A stretch of 64,000 bases of DNA, from NCBI GenBank assembly GCA_045649545.1, contig JAZRQE010000043.1, positions 1 to 64,000 of the forward strand, in the 5' to 3' direction. Below the pieces are notes generated by a model. The model saw only the letters and a program-made list of their open reading frames with translations. It was not told where the DNA came from and made no database searches. The position numbers and the translations under genes were made by a program. Shown here one piece after another: positions 35,204-43,118 of this stretch (positions are counted from its first letter, which is position 1; the number at the start of each line of letters is the position of its first letter). Origin of the DNA: UMGS172 sp045649545 (GTDB lineage Bacteria > Bacillota > Clostridia > Oscillospirales > Acutalibacteraceae).

Positions 35204-35205
35204 CA

Positions 35206-35469
35206 ATGCTTAAGGAAGAAAAGAATCAGATTATTGCTGAGTACGCTACTCACGATGGTGACACCGGTTCTCCGGAAGTTCAGATTGCTGTTCTTACTCG
35301 TCGTATTAACGACTTAACCGAGCATTTGAAGGCTAACAACCACGACCATCATTCTCGTCGCGGTTTGCTTAAAATGGTTGGTCACAGACGTAATCTCTTG
35401 GCTTACTTGCAGAAGAAGGATATCGAAAGATACCGTTCTATCGTTGCAAGACTTGGCTTGCGTAAGTAA
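35206..35469 (+). CDS. rpsO: 30S ribosomal protein S15
   Basis: An 87-residue protein that binds the 16S rRNA central domain. HDGDTGSPEVQIAVLTRRI and HHSRRGLLKMVGHRRNLLAYL are diagnostic. A longer in-frame reading upstream (from 34996) would run through the promoter and terminator and is rejected; the ATG at 35206 has GAAAGGGTG upstream. pnp follows, the usual order. Confidence 0.97.
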   Translation: MLKEEKNQIIAEYATHDGDTGSPEVQIAVLTRRINDLTEHLKANNHDHHSRRGLLKMVGHRRNLLAYLQKKDIERYRSIVARLGLRK

Positions 35470-35479
35470 TCGCATTATC

Positions 35480-35517
35480 AGCCGGTTGAGGTTTCTCAAC
35501 CGGCTTGATTTACTTTT
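35480..35517 (+). terminator. Terminator of rpsO
   Basis: Perfect 11-bp stem AGCCGGTTGAG (35480-35490) with CTCAACCGGCT (35495-35505), then TGATTTACTTTTTT. Confidence 0.75.
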
Positions 35518-35554
35518 TTAAAGGTTTTAAAAAGACAAAAAAACAGTGTAATTT

Positions 35555-35644
35555 ACGGGGAAGTGTGCTGATTTTAGCAGTTGTTCGGGTGGTTGAATTT
35601 TTTTGTTTGACCGTTGGAACTATTGCTAAAGTACGCACCCCCGT
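35555..35644 (+). promoter_or_regulatory. Long imperfect hairpin in the pnp leader
   Basis: Nested pairings build one long stem: ACGGGG (35555-35560) with CCCCGT (35639-35644), GTGTG with CGCAC, TTTAGCA (35573-35579) with TGCTAAA (35624-35630), GTTC with GAAC, and GGT with ACC around a T-rich loop. It ends ~34 nt before the pnp start. In E. coli an RNase III-cut leader hairpin mediates pnp autoregulation; an analogous role is possible. Confidence 0.55.
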
Positions 35645-35677
35645 GAAAATATAAAAATTTTATGGAAGGTGTAAAAA

Positions 35678-37888
35678 ATGAGTCAAATTTCAAAAATGCA
35701 GTTTAACAACTACAGAGTTTACGAAACTGTGCTTGCAGGCCGTCCTCTTAAAATTGAGACCGGTATGATGGCACAACTCTCCAACGCTTCGGTTATGTGT
35801 ACCTACGGTGAGACCGCCGTTTTGTGTAACGTTACCGCCTCGGCAAAGCCCCGTGAAGGCGTTGATTTCTTCCCCTTGTCGGTTGATTATGAGGAGAAGA
35901 TGTATTCGGTAGGTCGTATTCCCGGTTCTTTCCAGCGTCGTGAGTCAAGACCCTCTGAAAAGGCAATTCTCACAGGTCGTTGCATCGACCGTCCTATCCG
36001 TCCTTTGTTCCCTAAGGATATGAGAAACGATTGCTCGGTTGTTGCTACCGTTATGGCAGTTGACCCCGATTGCAGTCCTGAAGTAACCGCTATGATTGGT
36101 GTTTCCGCTGCTATTGCTATTTCGGACATTCCGTGGGATGGTCCTATCAGCGGTGTTAAGGTTGGTTTGGTTGACGGTGAAATCGTTATCAACCCGACTT
36201 TAGACCAGCGTGCAAAAAGTGAAATGGAAGTAACCGTTGCTTCTACCGGCGAATTGGTCGCTATGATTGAGGCAGGCGGTAACGAAATTCCTGACGATTT
36301 AATGTTCGATGCCATTATGAAGGCACACGACGTTAACAAGGAAGTTGTTAAGTTTATCAACGGCATTGTTGCCGAAATCGGTAAGCCGAAGTTCGAGTTC
36401 CAGTCTAACGACCCTGACCCCGAGATTATGGCTGAAATTGAAGCTTTCTGTATCGAAGATGTTAAGAAGGCTCTTGATACCGACGATAAGACCGTTCGCG
36501 ATGCTGCACTTTTGCCCATTTATGACGCTGTTCACGAAAAGTTCGACGAGCGTTTTGAGGGTAAAGAGGCTAAATTGGACGAGATTATGTACCTCGTTCA
36601 GAAGCACGTTGTACGTGAGTGGTTAAAGACTGAGCATAAGCGTGTTGACGGTCGCGGTATTGACGATATCCGTCCTTTGGACGCTAAGGTTGATTTACTT
36701 CCCAGAGTTCACGGCTCGGGTATGTTTACTCGCGGTCAGACTCAGGTTTTGTCGGTTACCACTTTGGCACCCGTCAGCGAGGCACAAAAGCTCGACGGTC
36801 TTGATGAAGAAACCGAGAAGAGATATATCCACCACTATAATTTCCCGTCTTATTCTGTCGGTGAAACCAAGCCGTCTCGTGGCCCCGGACGCCGTGAAAT
36901 CGGTCACGGTGCTTTGGCTGAACGTGCATTGTTACCGGTTATTCCGTCGGTTGACGAGTTCCCGTATACTATCCGTGTAGTATCCGAAGTTCTTTCTTCT
37001 AACGGTTCTACCTCGCAGGGTTCAATCTGCGGTTCTACTCTTTCACTTATGGCTGCCGGTGTTCCCATTAAGGCACCTGTTGCAGGTATTTCCTGCGGTC
37101 TTATCACCGGTGATGACGGTGTTAAGGGTGACTTTATGACCATGGTTGATATTCAGGGTCTTGAAGATTTCTACGGCGATATGGACTTTAAGGTTGCCGG
37201 TACTAAAAAGGGTATCACTGCTATTCAGATGGACCTTAAGGTACACGGTCTTACTCCCGAAATCATTAGAGAGGCTTTCAAGAAGACTCACGATGCAAGA
37301 ATCAATATTTTAGACGAAATTATGCTTCCCTGTATTGCAGAGCCTCGTGCAGAGCTTTCTAAATATGCACCCAAAATGCTCACTATGTCGATTAACCCCG
37401 AAAAAATCGGTGATGTTATCGGTAAGCAGGGCAAGGTTATCCAGAAGTTGCAGGAGCTTTATGAGTGCGTAATCAACATTGAGGAAGACGGTCGCGTATT
37501 CATCTCTACTCTTGATACCGAAAAGGGTCAGGCAGTTATGGGTGTTATTGAGATTATTGCAGAAGGTCCCGAGGTTGGTGCTTTCTATCAGGGTACCGTA
37601 ACCAGAATTATGGACTTTGGTGCATTTGTTGAAATCGCTCCCGGTGTTGAGGGTCTTGTACACGTAAGTAAGCTCGACGTTAAGCGTGTAGAAAAGGTTG
37701 AGGATGTTGTTACTGTTGGTGACATCATTAAGGTTAAGGTTACCGAGATTGACGACCGTGACCGTGTAAACCTTTCTCGCCGTGATGCTTTGGTTGAACT
37801 TGACGGTATGACCGTTGAAGAGGGTGCTGATGAGGAACGCCGTCCGAGACGTGACGGTGACCGCCGTGGCTTTAAAGGCAGAAGATAA
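35678..37888 (+). CDS. pnp: Polynucleotide phosphorylase
   Basis: A 736-residue 3'-5' exoribonuclease. Two RNase PH domains (~10-235 and ~320-545, with FTRGQTQVL and SSNGSTSQGSICG), a KH domain (~555-615, NPEKIGDVIGKQGKVIQKLQ) and an S1 domain (~625-695) are all present, ending in a basic RRPRRDGDRRGFKGRR tail. AAGGTG lies upstream of the ATG. It follows rpsO but has its own long structured leader. Confidence 0.97.
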   Translation: MSQISKMQFNNYRVYETVLAGRPLKIETGMMAQLSNASVMCTYGETAVLCNVTASAKPREGVDFFPLSVDYEEKMYSVGRIPGSFQRRESRPSEKAILTGRCIDRPIRPLFPKDMRNDCSVVATVMAVDPDCSPEVTAMIGVSAAIAISDIPWDGPISGVKVGLVDGEIVINPTLDQRAKSEMEVTVASTGELVAMIEAGGNEIPDDLMFDAIMKAHDVNKEVVKFINGIVAEIGKPKFEFQSNDPDPEIMAEIEAFCIEDVKKALDTDDKTVRDAALLPIYDAVHEKFDERFEGKEAKLDEIMYLVQKHVVREWLKTEHKRVDGRGIDDIRPLDAKVDLLPRVHGSGMFTRGQTQVLSVTTLAPVSEAQKLDGLDEETEKRYIHHYNFPSYSVGETKPSRGPGRREIGHGALAERALLPVIPSVDEFPYTIRVVSEVLSSNGSTSQGSICGSTLSLMAAGVPIKAPVAGISCGLITGDDGVKGDFMTMVDIQGLEDFYGDMDFKVAGTKKGITAIQMDLKVHGLTPEIIREAFKKTHDARINILDEIMLPCIAEPRAELSKYAPKMLTMSINPEKIGDVIGKQGKVIQKLQELYECVINIEEDGRVFISTLDTEKGQAVMGVIEIIAEGPEVGAFYQGTVTRIMDFGAFVEIAPGVEGLVHVSKLDVKRVEKVEDVVTVGDIIKVKVTEIDDRDRVNLSRRDALVELDGMTVEEGADEERRPRRDGDRRGFKGRR

Positions 37889-37905
37889 TTTAATACTAAA
37901 TTAGC

Positions 37906-37939
37906 AAATCACCTGAGGTATCTCCTCGGGTGATTTTTT
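37906..37939 (+). terminator. Terminator of pnp
   Basis: AAATCACCTGAGG (37906-37918) pairs with CCTCGGGTGATTT (from 37924), then a T-run. Confidence 0.85.
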
Positions 37940-37963
37940 GTTGTAAAATATTAGGGATTTCGC

Positions 37964-37992
37964 TTGCAATAATACTTAATTTATAGTATAAT
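37964..37992 (+). promoter_or_regulatory. Predicted promoter of the miaB operon
   Basis: TTGCAA (37964-37969), 17-nt spacer, perfect TATAAT (37987-37992). A seven-codon open frame MRFTGEV (38021-38044) precedes miaB and overlaps its ribosome site. Confidence 0.6.
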
Positions 37993-38045
37993 TATTTAGA
38001 ATATGGAGAAGTGTTTCTAAATGCGATTTACAGGAGAAGTTTAAC

Positions 38046-39452
38046 TTGGAAATTACTGCAAATTTAAGCGAAAAAGAAATCGAGTTACAACGTCAATTTG
38101 GCTTTTGCCAACGTGTTCGTGAAATAGTAAATGAGAAATACGGGTATAAACCGTTGGCGTTTGTACATACTTACGGTTGTCAGCAAAATGTTAGCGACTC
38201 TGAGCATTTAAAGGGCTATTTGGAGCTTATGGGTTACGGCTTTACCGACGACCTTAATGAGGCGGATTTGGTGCTTTACAACACCTGTGCCGTGCGTGAA
38301 CACGCCGAAACACGTGTGTTCGGCAATGTCGGCATTTTAAAGGCTAATAAGCGTCAAAGACCTAATATGCTCATTTGTATGTGCGGATGTATGGCACAGC
38401 AAAAGGAAGTGTCTGACCGCATTCGCAAAAGTTATCCGTATGTTGATATTTTGTTTGGAACTCATGTGCGTCATAAATTCCCTGAGTTTGTTTACAGAAA
38501 ATTGACTTTGGGCAAGCGTGTTTTTGAAAATCCGCAGGATGACAGCGGTATTTATGAGGGTATTCCCGTTCACCGCGACAAAACCTTTAAAAAATGGCTA
38601 CCCATTATGCAGGGTTGTAACAATTTTTGCACATACTGTATTGTACCGTATGTCAGAGGGCGTGAATTTTCCCGCGAGCCTGAAGACGTTTTACGTGAGG
38701 CAAAGGAACTTATCGACTCAGGTGCAAAGGAAATAATGCTTTTAGGTCAAAACGTTAATTCTTACGGTAAAAACTGCAAAAATAAAATGACCTTTGCTGA
38801 ACTTTTGCGTGAAATCAACGCTTTAGAGGGTGACTTCAGGATAAGGTTTATGACCTCGCACCCGAAGGACTGCTCGGATGAGTTGTTGGTTGCGATTTCA
38901 GAGTGTGAAAAGGTTGAAAGACATCTGCATTTGCCGGTGCAATGCGGTTCGGACAGGATATTGAAAGCAATGAACCGTCATTATGATTCTGAAAGTTACT
39001 TGAAGTTGATTGACCGAGCACGTGAGCTTATGCCGGAAATTCAGTTTACGAGTGACATTATTGTAGGCTTCCCCGGTGAAACCGAGGAGGATTTTAAAAA
39101 GACGGTTGAACTTATAAAAAAAGTAGAGTATTACTCACTTTTTACCTTTATTTTTTCACCCCGACCCGGTACACCTGCCGCCAGTATGCCTGACCCCGAA
39201 TTGAAAGCGGACAAGTCCCGCAGATTTAGTGAGATGTTGGCAGTGCAAGAGGAAATTTCTTTAAAAATCAACAATTCACTTATCGGGAAAAAGGTAAGGC
39301 TTTTGATTGAGGAGGTTGACGGCGATATATTAATCGGTCGCTCGTCGGAAAACCTGGTTGTAAGAATTGTAGGTTCGCCTGACAGTTTGGGAACGTTTAT
39401 AGATGCCGAGATAGTAAGTTTTGACGGCGTACTTCACGGCAAGGAAATATGA
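38046..39452 (+). CDS. miaB: tRNA-2-methylthio-N6-dimethylallyladenosine synthase
   Basis: A 468-residue radical-SAM methylthiotransferase that completes ms2i6A37 on tRNA, working on the product of MiaA, also encoded here. The N-terminal UPF0004 domain has its cluster cysteines starting at C45 (TYGCQQN); the radical SAM motif CNNFCTYC is at 191-198; a TRAM domain ends the protein. The start is TTG, supported by AGGAG 9 nt upstream. It opens the miaB-ricA-like-mutS-mutL cluster known from Firmicutes. Confidence 0.95.
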   Translation: MEITANLSEKEIELQRQFGFCQRVREIVNEKYGYKPLAFVHTYGCQQNVSDSEHLKGYLELMGYGFTDDLNEADLVLYNTCAVREHAETRVFGNVGILKANKRQRPNMLICMCGCMAQQKEVSDRIRKSYPYVDILFGTHVRHKFPEFVYRKLTLGKRVFENPQDDSGIYEGIPVHRDKTFKKWLPIMQGCNNFCTYCIVPYVRGREFSREPEDVLREAKELIDSGAKEIMLLGQNVNSYGKNCKNKMTFAELLREINALEGDFRIRFMTSHPKDCSDELLVAISECEKVERHLHLPVQCGSDRILKAMNRHYDSESYLKLIDRARELMPEIQFTSDIIVGFPGETEEDFKKTVELIKKVEYYSLFTFIFSPRPGTPAASMPDPELKADKSRRFSEMLAVQEEISLKINNSLIGKKVRLLIEEVDGDILIGRSSENLVVRIVGSPDSLGTFIDAEIVSFDGVLHGKEI

Positions 39453-39476
39453 TTTTTTGAATTAGGAGATTTTAAA

Positions 39477-39887
39477 ATGGATATTATTGAAGCAGCAAGA
39501 AATTTGGGCGTTGCAATGCAGGCCGATGAAAGATACTTGAAGTATATTGAAGCTCGTAAAAAGAATGACGAGGACCCCGAACTTCAAAAATTGGTAGGTG
39601 AGTTTAATCTTGCCCGCATGACGGTTGATTCGGAATTCCAAAAGGACGAGTCCGAGCGTGATGTTGAGAAAATCAAGGAATTCAACGTTAAAATCCGCCA
39701 ACTTTACGGACAGATTATGTGTAACGACACTATGATGGAATTTAACAAAGCAAAGGCAGAATTTGAAGAGGTTATGAAGCGTGTTAACGGCATTATCGAA
39801 CTTTCGATGGATGGCGAAGACCCCTTAACCTGTGAGCCTGCCTCTGGTTGTACCGGAAGTTGTTCGACCTGCAGTGGTTGTCACTAA
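39477..39887 (+). CDS. ricA: YlbF/YmcA (RicA/RicF) family protein with cysteine tail
   Basis: A 136-residue helical protein of the YlbF/YmcA family. In B. subtilis RicA, RicF and RicT form a complex that carries two [4Fe-4S] clusters and helps RNase Y process mRNA. The C-terminus here, CEPASGCTGSCSTCSGC, supplies cysteines that fit such a cluster. The position between miaB and mutS is that of B. subtilis ymcA, so RicA is the likeliest member, though family assignment between RicA and RicF is not certain. Confidence 0.8.
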   Translation: MDIIEAARNLGVAMQADERYLKYIEARKKNDEDPELQKLVGEFNLARMTVDSEFQKDESERDVEKIKEFNVKIRQLYGQIMCNDTMMEFNKAKAEFEEVMKRVNGIIELSMDGEDPLTCEPASGCTGSCSTCSGCH

Positions 39888-39934
39888 TTATTGATTCTTT
39901 CAATTTATCTAATCTTTAGACCGAGGTGAATCTC

Positions 39935-42541
39935 ATGGCTGAACTGTCGCCGATGATGCGTCAGTATCTTGAAATTAAAGAGCAAAATAAGGGTAGCCTT
40001 CTGTTTTTCAGAGTGGGTGACTTTTATGAGTTGTTTTTTGACGATGCTATACTAGCGTCGCAAGAATTGGACATTGTCTTAACCGGTAAGGACTGCGGGC
40101 AGGAGGAAAGGGCACCTATGTGCGGTGTGCCTTATCACTCTTGCGAAGGTTATATCGGACGTCTTATCGAAAAGGGCTACCGCGTTGCTATTTGCGAGCA
40201 GGTTGAAGACCCTGCGACCGCAAAAGGTCTTGTCAAGCGTGACATTATCCGCGTTGTCACACCTGGTACTGTTTTAGAGGACAGTATGTTGGACGAAGCA
40301 CGCAACAATTACCTTGCCGCACTTTGCTTTGATAAAAAAGGCTACGGCTTGTGTTTTGTTGATGTTTCAACCGGTGACGTCAGCGTGACCGAAATTTCGG
40401 GCAGTGATGCCGTTCAAAGAGTGACGGCTGAGTTGGGACGTTTTAGTCCGAGTGAGATTATTACCACTAACGAATTAGTTAAAAGAGAAGAAGTTTGTGA
40501 ATTTATAAAAAATAAACTCAAGTGTTGCTTGACAATGCTTGAAGACGAAAAGTTTGACATTGATGTTGCGGAAATTGCAGTTTTACGTCATTTCGGCATT
40601 AACTCGGTTGCTGAAAAAGGCTTAACGGCAGGCTCACTTGTCGTTTCGGCTTTAGGTGCAACACTTTCATACCTTGAAAAAACACAGATGAGCGGTATGG
40701 AACGCATTTCTGATGTTAATCTTTATACCGACAACCAGTTTATGAAGATTGATGTCACTGCTATGCGTAACCTTGAGCTTTGCGAGACTATGCGTAACAA
40801 AGAAAAACGAGGCTCGCTGTTATGGGTTTTAGATAAGACCAAAACTGCAATGGGCAAACGTCTTTTGCGTAAAATTATCTGTCAGCCGCTTATGGACCGT
40901 TTAGCCTTGGAAACCCGTTACAACGGCGTGGACGAGTTAGTTGGAAACACTGTAACCTTGGGTGAAATAAGAGAGCTTTTAGCGGGAATTCACGATATTG
41001 AGCGTCTTATGACCCGAATTGTTTATGGCACTGCCGGCGGACGTGAGCTTCGCTCACTCTGTGCTACAATGCAGATGTTACCCGCTATAAAAGGACAGTT
41101 GACTACACTTAAAAGCAGGATTTTAAGTGGTATTAATAACGATATCGACACGCTCGAAGAACTGTGCGACCTTATTGACCGTGCTATTGTCGACGAGCCT
41201 CCGTTCTCGGTTCGTGAGGGCGGAATTATCAAAGAGGGTTACAATTCTGAGGTTGATTTACTTCGTTCTGACCTTAAAGGCGGAAAGGATATTATTACCG
41301 ACATTGAGCTTTTTGAACGTGAAAAAACCGGAATTAAAACCTTAAAGGTACGTTACAATAAGGTTTTCGGTTATTATATTGAGGTTACCAATTCCTTTAA
41401 AGATATGGTACCTGACCATTACATAAGAAAACAAACCCTGACTAACTGTGAACGTTATATCACCGACGAGCTGAAAAATATTGAGGCTCGCGTTTTGGGT
41501 GCAAGGGAACACGGTGCACAGTTAGAGTTTCAAATATTTGACTCGGTGCGTAAAACCGTTGCCGATGCATTACCGAGGGTACAGAAAACTGCCGATGCGT
41601 TAGGTCTTTTAGACGTTTTGTGTTCTTTGGCAGAGGTTGCGGTTAAAAACAACTATTGCCGACCGACGCTTAACACCACTGGCGTATTAAACATTGTTGC
41701 GGGCAGGCATCCCGTGGTTGAGCAGATTAGTTCAATGCCGTTTGTACCTAACGATACGGTTTTGGATAACGGCAACAACCGTTGTGCTATTATTACCGGA
41801 CCTAATATGGCAGGTAAATCAACCTATATGAGGCAGGTTGCAATTATAACCGTAATGGCACAAATCGGCTCGTTTGTACCGGCCGAAAGTGCTGAAATTC
41901 CCATAACCGACGCAGTGTTTACCCGTGTCGGTGCTTCGGATGACTTGGCTTCGGGTCAGTCAACCTTTATGGTTGAAATGAGCGAGGTTGCGTATATTTT
42001 GAAAAACGCCACATCAAAAAGCCTGCTTATTTTGGATGAAATCGGCAGAGGTACTTCAACCTATGACGGTATGTCGATTGCGAGAGCCGTTTTGGAGTAT
42101 GTTTGCGACAAGAAAAAGATAGGCGCAAAAACACTGTTTGCAACGCATTACCATGAGTTGACGGCATTGGAAGGTCAGCTTGAGGGCGTTAAAAACTACA
42201 ATGTTGCCGTTAAAAAACGCGGTGACGATATTACATTTTTACGCCGAATTGTGCGTGGCGGTGCCGATGACAGCTATGGCGTTGAGGTTGCCAAGCTTTC
42301 GGGAATTCCTAATTCGGTAATTGAGAGAGCAAAAGAGGTTTTGAAGACGCTCGAAACCGAGGGTGCTGATACCACACCGAAGTTTGCAACCGACGAAACC
42401 GATGCGCAGATTACAATTGAGCTTCACGGTGCAAAGCAGTTATTAGAGGAATTGAAACTTTTAGATGTTAACACGTTAACACCTATTGAGTGCATGACCG
42501 CATTAAACGGCTTTGTTCAAAAGGCTAAAGAAATAAAATAA
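39935..42541 (+). CDS. mutS: DNA mismatch repair protein MutS
   Basis: An 868-residue mismatch sensor. The mismatch-probing Phe-Tyr-Glu is in FFRVGDFYELFFDDA (~27-41), Walker A GPNMAGKS is at 622-629, and DEIGRGTSTYDG follows. Length and domain order are those of MutS1. GAGGTGA precedes ATG 39935; a GTG three codons earlier lies at that ribosome site. One small gene separates it from mutL. Confidence 0.97.
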   Translation: MAELSPMMRQYLEIKEQNKGSLLFFRVGDFYELFFDDAILASQELDIVLTGKDCGQEERAPMCGVPYHSCEGYIGRLIEKGYRVAICEQVEDPATAKGLVKRDIIRVVTPGTVLEDSMLDEARNNYLAALCFDKKGYGLCFVDVSTGDVSVTEISGSDAVQRVTAELGRFSPSEIITTNELVKREEVCEFIKNKLKCCLTMLEDEKFDIDVAEIAVLRHFGINSVAEKGLTAGSLVVSALGATLSYLEKTQMSGMERISDVNLYTDNQFMKIDVTAMRNLELCETMRNKEKRGSLLWVLDKTKTAMGKRLLRKIICQPLMDRLALETRYNGVDELVGNTVTLGEIRELLAGIHDIERLMTRIVYGTAGGRELRSLCATMQMLPAIKGQLTTLKSRILSGINNDIDTLEELCDLIDRAIVDEPPFSVREGGIIKEGYNSEVDLLRSDLKGGKDIITDIELFEREKTGIKTLKVRYNKVFGYYIEVTNSFKDMVPDHYIRKQTLTNCERYITDELKNIEARVLGAREHGAQLEFQIFDSVRKTVADALPRVQKTADALGLLDVLCSLAEVAVKNNYCRPTLNTTGVLNIVAGRHPVVEQISSMPFVPNDTVLDNGNNRCAIITGPNMAGKSTYMRQVAIITVMAQIGSFVPAESAEIPITDAVFTRVGASDDLASGQSTFMVEMSEVAYILKNATSKSLLILDEIGRGTSTYDGMSIARAVLEYVCDKKKIGAKTLFATHYHELTALEGQLEGVKNYNVAVKKRGDDITFLRRIVRGGADDSYGVEVAKLSGIPNSVIERAKEVLKTLETEGADTTPKFATDETDAQITIELHGAKQLLEELKLLDVNTLTPIECMTALNGFVQKAKEIK

Positions 42542-42555
42542 GGTGGGGAAAGAAA

Positions 42556-43074
42556 ATGAATATTGGTAGTAGATATAAAGTCTTGGGAAAACGCAGACGT
42601 GCAATGCTTGATTTACCTTATACGGAGGTTTTAGACACATTTGAAAATGCGTTGTCTGATGAAAACGGCTCACGTCTTTCAGGCAGTGTTAACCGTGAAA
42701 CCGGTGTTTTCAAGCTGGAGTATAAAATTGTGGAAGACAAAAATGATACATATGAAAATTACTGTATGTTGGTTGATTTACAACCCACCGAAAGCGGTAC
42801 AAAGATAGAATACGCCTTTGTTTATGACCGCTTAATCAGTTGGTATACAAGGATTTTGTCAATCATTTGTTTTTTGGTTCCCCTTATCGCAATGCTGACA
42901 ATTTTGTTGAAATTTCAGCTTACTGACGTCATTCATTTGGCAATTTATATTCCGTTATTTTTGATTTCTGTTTTCGGAGTTTTCTCGCTTTTTGGCTATA
43001 AGGAGAGTAAATCCAAAGTACAACCCATGGTTAAGGAATTTGAAGAACTTTTGATGTCGGCATTTAACGATTGA
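42556..43074 (+). CDS. Uncharacterised membrane protein between mutS and mutL
   Basis: A 172-residue protein I cannot assign. The N-terminal ~90 residues look soluble and beta-rich, with a possible START-like pattern; two helices follow (~95-115 and ~123-145), and a charged C-terminal helix ends it. Basic and Tyr-rich residues at the start suggest a cytoplasmic N-terminus. AGGTGGGG precedes the ATG, 14 nt after mutS. It is likely cotranscribed with the repair genes, but nothing shows a repair role. Confidence 0.75.
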   Translation: MNIGSRYKVLGKRRRAMLDLPYTEVLDTFENALSDENGSRLSGSVNRETGVFKLEYKIVEDKNDTYENYCMLVDLQPTESGTKIEYAFVYDRLISWYTRILSIICFLVPLIAMLTILLKFQLTDVIHLAIYIPLFLISVFGVFSLFGYKESKSKVQPMVKEFEELLMSAFND

Positions 43075-43118
43075 TAGAATAATTTGTTGTAGTTTGATTT
43101 TGAAGGGAGGTCGCCTTT

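Noticed and set aside
34996..35205. In-frame extension of rpsO
   Set aside because: It would cross the rnfB end, the terminator and the rpsO promoter; ATG 35206 has a good ribosome site and gives the usual S15 length.
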